From a virus, in IMG/VR virus record IMGVR_UViG_3300046536_000197, positions 1-46,232 of that record: DNA of 46,232 nucleotides. The stretch is one strand, 5' to 3'. The translations under genes and the position numbers were made by a program. Below, piece by piece: positions 14,779 through 23,410 of the stretch. Under the pieces are notes generated by a model, which was not told the origin of the DNA, did not search any database, and worked only from the letters and a program-made list of their open reading frames with translations. The stretch's first letter is position 1, and each line of letters begins with the position of its first letter.

Positions 14779-15290
14779 TGGGCCGCCTGGACTGGAAGCG
14801 TCAAGGTCGGTTCAACGCCAACTACGAGACCACCGAGATCATGGCCTCCCTGCGGGGGCGTCAGCACGAGATCGGCGAGATGGTCCAGTACTACCGCTAC
14901 TCCCACACCGACCCTGCCGGGGACGACCTCTACGACGAGGCGACCGGGCAGGGAAAGGTGTACGTAGGTCCCTACCGGATCCCGGCCCTGCACGTCATTC
15001 ACAGCCAGGGCGCCTCGCAGGACACCCCGCAGGGCCTGTACGCCGTGGACAACCTCTCCATCACCGCGTCGTTCGATTCGCTTCGGAAGATGGGGTTCAC
15101 CGACCAGGACATCGACCACGGGAAGTACCTGGTCGACAGGCTCGTCTACGACAACGCGGTTTTCCGGGTCACGTCCATTTCCGTGCTGGGTCAGATTCAG
15201 AACCGAGACATCATCGTCAGCATCGAGGGCGTGCAGGTGAAGCCTGACGAGTTGGTAAACGACGCCCAGTTCCGGCACTGGTCCCAGTAG
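14778..15290 (+). CDS. Head-tail closure/stopper protein
   Basis: 170 aa from ATG 14778, which overlaps the previous stop as TGATG. Beta-rich with YVGPYRIPALHVIHSQGA, a mid-region GLYAVDNLSITASFDSL and VTSISVLGQIQNRDIIVSIEGVQV, consistent with a small beta-barrel stopper that closes the portal after packaging. Position between connector and the next neck gene supports this, but no family signature is certain. Confidence 0.55.
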   Translation: MGRLDWKRQGRFNANYETTEIMASLRGRQHEIGEMVQYYRYSHTDPAGDDLYDEATGQGKVYVGPYRIPALHVIHSQGASQDTPQGLYAVDNLSITASFDSLRKMGFTDQDIDHGKYLVDRLVYDNAVFRVTSISVLGQIQNRDIIVSIEGVQVKPDELVNDAQFRHWSQ

Positions 15291-15358
15291 CGATTTACAA
15301 ACTTCCACGTCTTTCTTGGGATCCTGATTGGCGGAAGACTTCTGTTATTCGAGATCCC

Positions 15359-16006
15359 GTGAGGCTCGCTTTGCCATGGCTCATCAACGAGGACCGCGCC
15401 GTTAAGGCGAAACTCCAGGGCCTCTCTGTCACTGACGCGAATGCACCGGACGGCCGGACCGTACCGGTGCGTTACCGCATTCCCGAGGTGGAGCTGGCGA
15501 CGCAGACCTTCCCCCTGATCGTCATCGAGCACGCAGGGATCGAGAAGGCCGACGAGCGGGAGCACCGTGGCCCCGTCTACCTGCCGTACGCCCCGGAGGG
15601 CACGACCGGCTGGTGGGCGGATGGAGACACCTCCTACGACGTCACGCAGTCCCCGTACCTCATGGAATACCCGATCCCCTTCGACCTGCGGTACCGCGTC
15701 ATGGTCTTCACCCGACTCGCGGAGCACGACATCGCGCTGGCGTCTTCGATGATGCAGCGAGACCGGCTCCCTGCCCGATTCGGTTTCCTGGAGATTCCCG
15801 AGGACGGAACGGTACGGCGCCTGGATCTTCTCGGCGGCCCCGAGCTGGCCGACACCCGCGACGAGAACGGAAAGCGTCTGTTCCGTCGCGAATACCTCAT
15901 CTCTGTCTCCAGCGAAATGCTTCCGTCCGTCGCCGACGCATACATCAAGGCGACCAGCGTGGCGCTGGACTTCGAGTACTTCACGGACCACGTAATCCGC
16001 CCATGA
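15359..16006 (+). CDS. Tail terminator/neck protein
   Basis: 215 aa from GTG 15359. No good ribosome binding site is seen; a weak hairpin (GGGATC 15318-15323 / GATCCC 15353-15358) ends directly before the start. Beta strands such as TVPVRYRIPEVELATQTFPLIVIEHAG, LMEYPIPFDLRYRVMVFTRL and REYLISVSSEML, plus position before the sheath, fit a protein that caps the tail. Family assignment is inferred from context. Confidence 0.55.
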   Translation: MRLALPWLINEDRAVKAKLQGLSVTDANAPDGRTVPVRYRIPEVELATQTFPLIVIEHAGIEKADEREHRGPVYLPYAPEGTTGWWADGDTSYDVTQSPYLMEYPIPFDLRYRVMVFTRLAEHDIALASSMMQRDRLPARFGFLEIPEDGTVRRLDLLGGPELADTRDENGKRLFRREYLISVSSEMLPSVADAYIKATSVALDFEYFTDHVIRP

Positions 16007-16059
16007 TCCGGACCCAGGATTCGTAACCCCAGGAATTCACCCTTACCCAGGAGAAACAG

Positions 16060-17604
16060 ATGACTGTCTACAAGCGGCCTGGTGTCTACATCAGTGAGAC
16101 CTTGACCCCGCTCAGCCAGACCGTGGACACGCCCGGCGAGTCCGTGGCGGCCTTCGTCGGCACGAACAAGCAGGGCGGCCCGCTGGCCCCGACGCTGGTG
16201 TCCTCGTGGTCGCAGTACGTGGCCACCTTCGGCGGCTTCGGCGACACGAGCGAGTACCTGCCGTTCGCGGTGTACTCCTACTTCAACAACGGCGGCAACG
16301 CGGCGTACATCGTGCGTGCGGCAGCCTCCGACGCGGTCGCGGCTCACGTCAGCCTGGACGACACCGAGGCGACTCCCGAGCCGACCCTGAAGATCACCGC
16401 GATCTCTCCGGGCACCTGGGGCAACAAGGTCTACGTGGACGTCGCTGCGGCCTCGTCCGGTGGCGGTCGCTTCGACCTGTACGTCTACGTCGGCGGTGAC
16501 ACGGCGGCCTTCCTCAAGGAGCGCTTCACCGACGTCTCCCTGGACCCGGCCGACTCCCGCAACGCCACCGCGCTGATCAACTCCCCGGTCACCGGCTCGT
16601 CCTTCATCCAGGTCCAGAGCCTGCTTAATACCGCGTGGGACGCGACCCACGCCCCGGCCATACAGACCGGCATCGCCCTCACGGGTGGCTCGGACGGTAC
16701 GGCGGCCGTCGACCTGGCGACCGCGACGCAGCGGCTGGAGGTCGTCGAGGAGAACCTGATCCTCAACATCCCAGGTGTCACCGACGCGACCGTCCTCAAC
16801 CCGGTCATCGCGTGGGCCGAGGACCAGGGCAGCGTGTTCGTCGTCGTGGACGGTGTGAAGTCGACCTCGGCCGACAACGCCCACTCCTACGCGCTGTCGC
16901 TCCAGAACATGTCCACGGGTGGCTCCGCGCTGACCGCGTCCTCGTACGCGGCCGTCTACGGCCCGTGGCTGATCGTCAACGACCCGGCGACCGCTGCGTC
17001 CGGCTCGGCCCGTCTGCTGCCGCCTGGCGGAGCGGTCCTGGGCCAGTACTCCCGTACGGACGCCTCGCGCGGTGTGCAGAAGCCTCCGGCCGGTATCGAC
17101 ACCGTCCTCAAGGGCGTGCTCGATGTGGAGTTCCGTTTCTCCAACGACGACCAGGACGCCCTGAACGTCGCGGGCATCAACGTGATCAAGTCGCTGCCTG
17201 GCACCGGCTTCGTCATCTACGGCGCCCGGACCCTGTCGACGGGCATGCCCGACCGGTACGTCTCCATCCGCCGCTCGCTGATGCTGATCAAGAAGGGCAT
17301 CCTCGACGCGACCCGCTTCGCGGTCTTCGAGCCCAACGACCAGATCCTGTGGGACCAGGTCAACGCGGTCATCTCGCAGTACCTGCTCACCCTCATGCAG
17401 ACCGGGGTGCTGGCCGGGTCCACCCCGGACCAGGCGTACTTCGTGACCTGCGACTCCTCCAACAACACCGCCGCTTCGGTGGCCAACGGCGTCGTGAACA
17501 TCTCCGTCGGCGTGGCGCTCCAGACCCCGGCCGAATTCATCGTGATCGAGATCGGCCAGTACTCGGGTTCGTCCACCGCGACGGACTCGACGGCCACTTC
17601 CTGA
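16060..17604 (+). CDS. Contractile tail sheath protein
   Basis: 514 aa, ATG with CAGGAG upstream. The sheath surrounds the tube and contracts on infection. The N-terminus YKRPGVYISETLTPL and the SVAAFVGTNKQGGPLAPTLV block are hallmark sheath sequences, followed by a variable protruding domain (about 90-270) and the conserved C-terminal core (RYVSIRRSLMLIKKGILDATRFAVFEPND ... WDQVNAVISQYL ... PAEFIVIEIGQ). Length is normal. This gene establishes myovirus morphology. A CTTAATACC copy encodes LNT near residue 190. The tube gene follows 14 bases later. Confidence 0.95.
   Translation: MTVYKRPGVYISETLTPLSQTVDTPGESVAAFVGTNKQGGPLAPTLVSSWSQYVATFGGFGDTSEYLPFAVYSYFNNGGNAAYIVRAAASDAVAAHVSLDDTEATPEPTLKITAISPGTWGNKVYVDVAAASSGGGRFDLYVYVGGDTAAFLKERFTDVSLDPADSRNATALINSPVTGSSFIQVQSLLNTAWDATHAPAIQTGIALTGGSDGTAAVDLATATQRLEVVEENLILNIPGVTDATVLNPVIAWAEDQGSVFVVVDGVKSTSADNAHSYALSLQNMSTGGSALTASSYAAVYGPWLIVNDPATAASGSARLLPPGGAVLGQYSRTDASRGVQKPPAGIDTVLKGVLDVEFRFSNDDQDALNVAGINVIKSLPGTGFVIYGARTLSTGMPDRYVSIRRSLMLIKKGILDATRFAVFEPNDQILWDQVNAVISQYLLTLMQTGVLAGSTPDQAYFVTCDSSNNTAASVANGVVNISVGVALQTPAEFIVIEIGQYSGSSTATDSTATS
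16624..16632 (+). repeat. CTTAATAYC copy in the sheath gene
   Basis: CTTAATACC, read as LNT at about residue 190. An LNI about 45 residues later in the same protein uses ordinary codons (CTC AAC ATC), so the word is not forced by amino-acid choice. Confidence 0.75.
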
Positions 17605-17618
17605 GAGGTAACTGACTG

Positions 17619-18170
17619 ATGGCTACGACCACTTCGACCGTGGGGCACATCGCCACGGACCCGCTTCGGAACTTCAAGTTCCAGGTCCAGATCCAGCACC
17701 CGGGCATCAAGGGCTTCGCCCGCATGGGCTTCATGTCCGTTTCGGGTCTGAACGTCACGACTGAGGTCATTCCATACCGTGAGGGCGGTATGAACACAAC
17801 GACCCAGAAGATGCCGGGGCAGAGCGACTTCGCCCCCATCACCCTCTCCAAGGGCCTCGCGGTCGGTGACTCGCAGATGATGGACTGGATGCGCCAGTTG
17901 TTCACCGTCATCCAGGGCACCGGCTCCGGAAAGGCCGGGCAGGAATTCCGGCACATGGTCGACATCAAGGTGCTCGACCACCCGGTGACTTCCGGCAACA
18001 CTCCGGCCAAGGCGGCATTCCGCGTCTACAACGCCTGGCCCACGGCGGTCGCATTCTCGGACCTCGACGCTGGCGCCAACGCGATCATCGTCCAGCAGAT
18101 GACCCTCGCTCACGAGGGCTTCGAGTTCAAGTTGGCTAACAGTGTCGGGTCGTCTTCCGTTAGTTTCTAA
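17619..18170 (+). CDS. Tail tube protein (gp19-like)
   Basis: 183 aa, ATG with GAGAGG upstream. Hexameric rings form the inner tube. FKFQVQIQHPGIKGFARMGFMSVSGLNVTTEVIPYREGG is the signature of the T4 gp19/phage tail tube family, as are PITLSKGLAVGDSQMMDWM and the C-terminal strand MTLAHEGFEFKLA. It is co-transcribed with the sheath gene; length is typical. Confidence 0.93.
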   Translation: MATTTSTVGHIATDPLRNFKFQVQIQHPGIKGFARMGFMSVSGLNVTTEVIPYREGGMNTTTQKMPGQSDFAPITLSKGLAVGDSQMMDWMRQLFTVIQGTGSGKAGQEFRHMVDIKVLDHPVTSGNTPAKAAFRVYNAWPTAVAFSDLDAGANAIIVQQMTLAHEGFEFKLANSVGSSSVSF

Positions 18171-18207
18171 TAGCGGAATTCCCGAGACTCGACTAGGAGC
18201 ATAACCA

Positions 18208-19074
18208 GTGGCTACCGACCTTAATACCGAGGGGTACACCAACCCCCTTGCGAACCCTGGTGCCGCCAATGCGCAGATCGCTGCGCTTCTGGCCGACGCC
18301 GGGGCTCCGGTCGCCAAGCCCGAGATCGCCCTCCCGGCAGGTGGCAATTTCAGCCTGCCGGGAGGCTACGTTCTGGGCAGCGACTACGCCTCCGTCCGCT
18401 ACGACGCCGAGGTCCGCGAACTGACCGGCGCCGACGAGGAAGCCCTCACCAAGGCCCGCCAGGCGGGTATCGGCAAGTACATCTCCACCCTGCTGTCGGC
18501 AGGCGCCGTCTCCGTCGGCAACGAGAGCGCCAGCCCCCTCCTGCTGTCCAACCTCCTGCTCGGCGACCGCGACATGCTCCTGATGGAGATCCGGCGTGCG
18601 ACCTACGGCGACGAGATCGTGTGGGACCAGTACTCCTGTCCCTGGTGCGGCGAGGAGTTCCGGCTGTCCGTCACCCTGGACGAGATCCCCGTGCGGCGCC
18701 TGGACAACCCGGCCGACCGCATCTTCGAGGTGGAACTGCGCAAGGGCCGCAAGGCTCACGTCCGGCTGCCCGTCGGAAGCGACCAGGAGGCCATCCTCGC
18801 CGTCGCCGACCGCCTCAGCGAGCCCGAGCAGAACACCCTCCTGCTTTCCCGGGTTCTGATTTCCGTGGTCGAGGCCGACGGGACCGAGAACGCCGTCACG
18901 GGTAATCCAGACTTCGCCCGCGCGCTCGGTGTCGTGGACCGCAAGTCGATCCTCGACGCGATTGAGAATAAGCAGCCCGGCCCCCAATACAATGGGGTGA
19001 AGTTCACGCACGATTCGTGCGGGAAGGAGGTCCCCGTCTTCATCCAGGCAGGGGACCTGTTTCAGGGTCTGTAA
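18208..19074 (+). CDS. Tail assembly chaperone, short form (zinc-containing)
   Basis: 288 aa, GTG with TAGGAG upstream. It lies between tube and tape measure, where phages encode the G/GT-type chaperones. Residues about 143-152 hold CPWCGEEF and the C-terminus has HDSCGKEVPVF, together offering up to three cysteines and a histidine for zinc. A helical mid-section (RELTGADEEALTKARQAGIGKYI) and LLLSNLLLGDRDMLLMEIRRATYGDEI resemble T4-type chaperone/gp51-like proteins. The gene ends GDLFQGL-stop and the next open frame is in +1 register without a start codon, so a +1 frameshift product is likely. Codons 5-7 carry CTTAATACC. Confidence 0.8.
   Translation: MATDLNTEGYTNPLANPGAANAQIAALLADAGAPVAKPEIALPAGGNFSLPGGYVLGSDYASVRYDAEVRELTGADEEALTKARQAGIGKYISTLLSAGAVSVGNESASPLLLSNLLLGDRDMLLMEIRRATYGDEIVWDQYSCPWCGEEFRLSVTLDEIPVRRLDNPADRIFEVELRKGRKAHVRLPVGSDQEAILAVADRLSEPEQNTLLLSRVLISVVEADGTENAVTGNPDFARALGVVDRKSILDAIENKQPGPQYNGVKFTHDSCGKEVPVFIQAGDLFQGL
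18220..18228 (+). repeat. CTTAATAYC copy at the start of the chaperone gene
   Basis: CTTAATACC, codons 5-7, read as LNT. Confidence 0.75.
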
Positions 19075-19228
19075 CTACTTCGACACGTACTTCGAATACG
19101 AGCAACTAGTCGAGCTATCCCCGGCTTGGAGCCTCAGCGAAATTCGCCGGTTGACCGTACGTGAGCGCCTGCACTGGGTGAAGTGGTTCACGGCGCAACG
19201 CAATAGGCGAGTGGCTGAGGCGGAGTAA
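19064..19228 (+). CDS. Frameshift extension of the tail assembly chaperone (GT-like)
   Basis: An open +1 frame covers 19001-19228 and contains no ATG or GTG, and a TTG only at 19151. Its conserved-looking content starts NYFDTYFEYEQLVEL and includes WSLSEIRRLTVRERLHWVKWF, a helical pattern like the downstream part of tail chaperones. The TAA overlaps the tape-measure ATG (TAATG). If ribosomes slip +1 at TTT-C (19060-19063) the fusion would be 339 aa. Other slip candidates are GGG-G (19051-19054) and the CTG TAA stop context (19069-19074). This is inferred from frame structure, not shown directly. Confidence 0.7.
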   Translation, partial: RVCNYFDTYFEYEQLVELSPAWSLSEIRRLTVRERLHWVKWFTAQRNRRVAEAE

Positions 19229-22200
19229 TGGCTAACGAAAGTACGGTGGCAGGTCAGGGGTCGCTCCTCGGTGTCAACAAGGCACAGGACGCAATCTCTG
19301 ACCTGACGAAGAGCATCGCGTCGCTGAGCAAGGAACTGAAGGACGCTGCGTCCAAGTTCAAGTCGGTCGGCACAGGTGCAGCCGGTCTCTGGCAGGGCTG
19401 GCACAGCGGAGGCTCCGGGTCCACGAGTGGCGCCCGGGGCTTCGGCATGCTCGCCAACGACATCTGGAACGGCACCAGCAACTACGCCCACGGCCGTCCC
19501 AACGGTGGCGCAGGCGCCCCGGCTACCGCTCCCCGGGCCAACGTCCCTCAGCAGCCCATGACGCGCGCTGCCAACGGCGGTGGGGCCACGTTCTCCGGCC
19601 AGACCAACCAGGGCGGCGGGGCGGCCAACAACGGCGGGCAGGGCGGTTCTGGTGGCTCCGGCGGTTCCGGTGGCACAGGCACCCCGCGTATGGGCGGAGG
19701 CTCGTCGAACAACGGCGGCCGGAGGAGCCCCTACACGTTCAAGTCCGGTCTGAAGGACTTCCACGCCTGGGCCACCAAGCAGATGCCCGACCAGGTCGTC
19801 ATGGAGACCACGGCCTACCAGACCGGGCTGATCTCCTCGCAGTCCAAGAGCGCGAGCCTGTACCAGGGCTTCCACAACAACCTCAACGCACAGAGCACGT
19901 CCGACGCCGCGTCGGCCTACGGAACGCTGGCCAACTCCACGGCCGGTTCCCCCGGCTCCGCGTCGTTCAGCAACGCCTGGAACTACACCAAGTCCTCCGG
20001 CTACCTCACCCCCGGCATATCCGAGGCCCAGCGGGCCCAGGCCGCGACCGGCGCGTGGACCGCCTCCTCGTACTACGCCAACCAGGCCATCGGCATTCAG
20101 ACGATCAAGGGCGGCACGCGGCAGACCCCTCGGCAGATCGCCCAGCAGGTCATGCAGCGCTGGCCGCAGTTGAAGAGCATCAAGAACGCCGACCAGATCC
20201 ACGACACCCTCAGCGACGGCTCGGCCGTCATGCAGTCGCTGGCGCGCACCCTGCCCTCCGACACCCTCCAGGCCGTCAAGGCCGAACTGACCGGCATGCT
20301 CAACGCCCAGATCCGGGGCGCCTCGCAGCAGCAGTACGTCTCCACGATGAACAAGGCCGCGAGCGGCAACAAGGACGCCCGCAACCAGTTGAAGAAGTGG
20401 AACATCGGCGACTCGACGGCCCAGTCCGTCATGGACCGCGCCGGGACACTGCGCAACCAGGACGTCAACACCAACGAGGCGTTCGCCGACGGCCTGAAGA
20501 CCGCCACCCGCTACCTCGACGACTTCTCCACGGCCCTCCAGAAGGTCCTGAAGGTCACGGGCGCGGACAGCGTCATCGGCTGGGCGGGCGGTGCAGGGTC
20601 CATGGTGGGCTCCGCTGTCGGCTCCGGCCTGGGCACCATCGGCATGATGCGCGGCCTCGGCTCCATCGGCCGTCTCGGCGGCTTCGGTGGCAGCGGTGGC
20701 GGTGGCCTGCTCGGTGCCGCTCGCAGCGCGCTCGGGGGCGGTACAGGCCCGGCGGCAGGCTTCGGTGCGGCGGGCGGCATGCTCGACCTGTCCGGGGCCG
20801 CCCTGGGCGCTGCTGGCGGCTTCGGCATCGGTGCCTACCTCACCCACCACTTCGGCTCGCAGTTGGCCGACAAGTACACGAAGAAGGGCTCGAAGGGCAA
20901 CAAACTCGCGCACGTCGGTGTGGATGCGGCTACCGGCGCCCTGACGGGTGCTGCTGTCGGCTCCATCGTCCCGGTCATCGGTACCGGTGTCGGTGCGGCC
21001 GTCGGCGGTCTGATCGGTGCGGGTGTCGGCATCTTCGGTGGCGCGGGCGACAGCAACGCCTCGGCCGCCACCGGCTCGGGCAAGTCCGGAGCGGTCGCCA
21101 CCGGCACGCAGGGCGCGGGCAAGACGGCAGCGGCCGTCATCAAGGTCGCCATGAAGTACCTCGGCGTGAAGTACGTCTGGGGTGGCTCGACGCCGAAGGG
21201 CTTCGACTGCTCCGGCCTGATGCAGTACTCGTTCCGGCAGATCGGTGTCTCCCTCCCGCGTACGGCCGCCCAGCAGCAGAAGGCGGGCAAGAAGGTCAAG
21301 CTCGGCTCCGAGCGCGCGGGCGACCTGCTGTTCAACGGCGACCCCGCGCACCACGTCGTCATGTGCATCGGCAACGGCAGGATCATCGAGGCGCCGCACA
21401 CCGGGTCCGTGGTCCGCATCCGCGCCTACCGCTCCGGCGAGTTCACCAACGCGGTGCGCATCCTCGGTGCGGTCGGCAGCATGGACGACCTCGCCACCGA
21501 CGGTACGGACACCGCAGGTTCGAGCGACAACCGCCTGTCCTCCATGGGCTTCGGCGGTGACGTCGGCTCGTACGGCTCGATCGAGGAGGCCGACGCCCTC
21601 GCGGCCGGTATCGCCTCGGCCGGTGCGGCCAACGTCGGCTCCGGCTTGGGTGCCGGTCAGGGTGCGACGAAGAGCAACGACGACAACGGCTCGGTGCCCG
21701 GCTCGATGCCGACCGGCAACCTCAAGGGCTGGATCAAGTCGGCCCTCGGAATCCTGCACCAGGACACCACGTCGAACGAGAAGTACGTCAACACCATCGC
21801 AATGCACGAGTCCGGTGGAAATCCGCACGCCCAGAATAACTGGGACAGCAATGCCAAGGCGGGACACCCGTCGAAGGGCATTATGCAGACCATCGACTCG
21901 ACGTTCAACGCTTATGCGATGGCCGGTCACAAGAACATCTGGAACCCGGTCGACAACATCATTGCCGGAGTCCGATACGCGGAATCCCGATACGGGTCTC
22001 TGGCCAAGGTTCCCGGAATCAAGTCGATGGCCAACGGCGGCTCCTACAAGGGATACGCAGTCGGCTCGACGAATATCGACGTCGACCAGACCGCCCGCGT
22101 TCACAAGGGCGAGATGATCATCCCGGCGCACCAGGCAGACGCGATCCGAAAGGCGCTGGCAAGCAACACCCCGCTCGCGAGCGGCCTCGGCGGCCTTAAT

Positions 22201-22359
22201 ACCAAGGGTGGTGCGGCCACCCTCCACTTCCACACCGGGGCCATCACGGTGCAGGTGCAGGGAGCCATGGACCAGACGTCGGCACGGGACGCGGCCAAGC
22301 AGTTCATGAATGCACTGGCAGAGGACAACCGGATCAATCTCATCGCGGCAGGAAACTAA
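19228..22359 (+). CDS. Tape measure protein with NlpC/P60 and lytic transglycosylase domains
   Basis: 1043 aa, ATG overlapping the frameshift-frame stop. It sets tail length and is injected. After a Gly/Asn-rich region (about 95-175), residues about 440-615 are Gly/Ala-rich hydrophobic stretches suited to membrane insertion. Residues about 634-735 form an NlpC/P60 endopeptidase: YVWGGSTPKGFDCSGL with C661, then PAHHVVM and EAPHTGS. Residues about 845-935 form an SLT-type lytic transglycosylase: IAMHESGGNPHAQNNWD with E861, GIMQTIDSTF and YAESRYG. Two wall-cutting activities in one protein suit the thick Gram-positive wall. A CTTAATACC copy encodes LNT near residue 990. Confidence 0.93.
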   Translation: MANESTVAGQGSLLGVNKAQDAISDLTKSIASLSKELKDAASKFKSVGTGAAGLWQGWHSGGSGSTSGARGFGMLANDIWNGTSNYAHGRPNGGAGAPATAPRANVPQQPMTRAANGGGATFSGQTNQGGGAANNGGQGGSGGSGGSGGTGTPRMGGGSSNNGGRRSPYTFKSGLKDFHAWATKQMPDQVVMETTAYQTGLISSQSKSASLYQGFHNNLNAQSTSDAASAYGTLANSTAGSPGSASFSNAWNYTKSSGYLTPGISEAQRAQAATGAWTASSYYANQAIGIQTIKGGTRQTPRQIAQQVMQRWPQLKSIKNADQIHDTLSDGSAVMQSLARTLPSDTLQAVKAELTGMLNAQIRGASQQQYVSTMNKAASGNKDARNQLKKWNIGDSTAQSVMDRAGTLRNQDVNTNEAFADGLKTATRYLDDFSTALQKVLKVTGADSVIGWAGGAGSMVGSAVGSGLGTIGMMRGLGSIGRLGGFGGSGGGGLLGAARSALGGGTGPAAGFGAAGGMLDLSGAALGAAGGFGIGAYLTHHFGSQLADKYTKKGSKGNKLAHVGVDAATGALTGAAVGSIVPVIGTGVGAAVGGLIGAGVGIFGGAGDSNASAATGSGKSGAVATGTQGAGKTAAAVIKVAMKYLGVKYVWGGSTPKGFDCSGLMQYSFRQIGVSLPRTAAQQQKAGKKVKLGSERAGDLLFNGDPAHHVVMCIGNGRIIEAPHTGSVVRIRAYRSGEFTNAVRILGAVGSMDDLATDGTDTAGSSDNRLSSMGFGGDVGSYGSIEEADALAAGIASAGAANVGSGLGAGQGATKSNDDNGSVPGSMPTGNLKGWIKSALGILHQDTTSNEKYVNTIAMHESGGNPHAQNNWDSNAKAGHPSKGIMQTIDSTFNAYAMAGHKNIWNPVDNIIAGVRYAESRYGSLAKVPGIKSMANGGSYKGYAVGSTNIDVDQTARVHKGEMIIPAHQADAIRKALASNTPLASGLGGLNTKGGAATLHFHTGAITVQVQGAMDQTSARDAAKQFMNALAEDNRINLIAAGN
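22195..22203 (+). repeat. CTTAATAYC copy in the tape-measure gene
   Basis: CTTAATACC, read as LNT close to the C-terminus, about 160 bases before the stop. Confidence 0.75.
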
Positions 22360-23141
22360 TGGCAGCCAGCAAGATCGAAGACAACGGGCCTTTCGACCCC
22401 CGGATACTGAGCATCCCGTTTCTCCAGAAGGACGGGAGTAGTTTCGACACCACCAAGAGGCTGACGCGCGGTTTCATCATCATGGAGAAGCCGATCAATG
22501 GTGTCCGCTACCGGACTAACTTCCTGTACAACCCGAGCGCTATCAGCCTTACGCATTCCATCGACTCAGGAGTCCTCGCCGACCAGAATTCACAGTTGAA
22601 GAACGACGTCACCGCCGGAGACTTCATTCTTCCGCTCCAGCAGACGCTTTCCTTCAGCCTGCTGTTCGACCGGACCTACGAACTGTGGGACTCCAGCAAG
22701 TTGTACGGAGACGCCCTCACGTGGGTTCCGCTGTTCGGCGCGGCCTACGACGTCCTGTCCCTGTACAAGATGACCGGCATCGCCACCGCGATGAACGTCT
22801 CGGGTGACAACAACACCGACGTGCAGGGAGCGATCGACAACTTCAAGAAGGGCGAGTTCGCCCACGGCCCGGTCGGCCCGATGATCTACACCCCGGTGTT
22901 CATCGTCATCGGCTCGACCCTGTCGTACTACGGCGTCATCCAGGAACTGGACGTCCAGTACACCCACTGGACCCAGCAGATGATCCCCTCCCGCTGCCAG
23001 GTCTCCATCAACGTGACGCTGCTCCCGGCGCCGAAGGGCGGCAACAAGTACCAGCCGATCATCGGCCCCCGCGCATCGAACTGGGGAGACCCGCTGTCGA
23101 CGTCCGAGCAGTTGGGTACGACCGGGAAGGCCGGACGATGA
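22359..23141 (+). CDS. Tube-initiator/baseplate hub protein
   Basis: 260 aa, ATG overlapping the tape-measure stop by one base. Features: FIIMEKPINGVRYRTNFLYNPSAISLTHSID, LPLQQTLSFSLLFDRTYELW and VFIVIGSTLSYYGVIQELDVQYTHW, matching the N-terminal part of contractile-injection-system tube-base proteins (the family containing T4 gp53/54-like and eCIS LysM hub proteins). It lies directly before a LysM-like gene with a 4-base overlap, as if one longer protein had been split. It probably starts tube polymerisation on the baseplate. Confidence 0.7.
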   Translation: MAASKIEDNGPFDPRILSIPFLQKDGSSFDTTKRLTRGFIIMEKPINGVRYRTNFLYNPSAISLTHSIDSGVLADQNSQLKNDVTAGDFILPLQQTLSFSLLFDRTYELWDSSKLYGDALTWVPLFGAAYDVLSLYKMTGIATAMNVSGDNNTDVQGAIDNFKKGEFAHGPVGPMIYTPVFIVIGSTLSYYGVIQELDVQYTHWTQQMIPSRCQVSINVTLLPAPKGGNKYQPIIGPRASNWGDPLSTSEQLGTTGKAGR

Positions 23142-23410
23142 TCACCTCGAACTCCCGCTACGCCAACTCCAACCTCGCGCTCGTCTCCTCCGGCCGTGGC
23201 ACGAACCTCACCGTGGTTCCCGGCCAGCAGCGCGAGTGGTCGTTCAACTTCACCTACCACCAGATCAACGGTGCAGAGCGCATGGACCTGCTCGCCGAGC
23301 AGTACTACGGCGACGCCCGGCTGTGGTGGCACATCGCCGACGCCAACCCCGAGGTCATGGACTGGACCGTCCTGACCCCGGGCCAGATCATCAGGATCCC
23401 CAGTGTCTGA
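23138..23410 (+). CDS. LysM-like baseplate protein
   Basis: 90 aa, ATG overlapping the previous stop (ATGA). The C-terminal part (MDLLAEQYYGDARLWWHIADANPEVMDWTVLTPGQIIRIPSV) matches the tail protein X/LysM pattern of phage baseplates: a small domain that in virions bridges tube and hub rather than cutting the wall. The stop lies inside the next gene (GTG 23403). Function by homology and position. Confidence 0.8.
   Translation: MITSNSRYANSNLALVSSGRGTNLTVVPGQQREWSFNFTYHQINGAERMDLLAEQYYGDARLWWHIADANPEVMDWTVLTPGQIIRIPSV

Noticed and set aside
15318-15358. GGGATC/GATCCC hairpin before GTG 15359 as a further start-codon lock
   Set aside because: Only six pairs around a 29-base loop, with the start codon outside the arm; kept only as a weak parallel.
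18160-18200. TTCCG/CGGAA hairpin after the tube gene
   Set aside because: Five pairs with a bulge; too weak to call.
19075-22233. Long antisense open frame opposite the tape measure gene (1052 codons)
   Set aside because: Same GC-bias shadow effect; the + strand gene has two recognisable enzyme domains.
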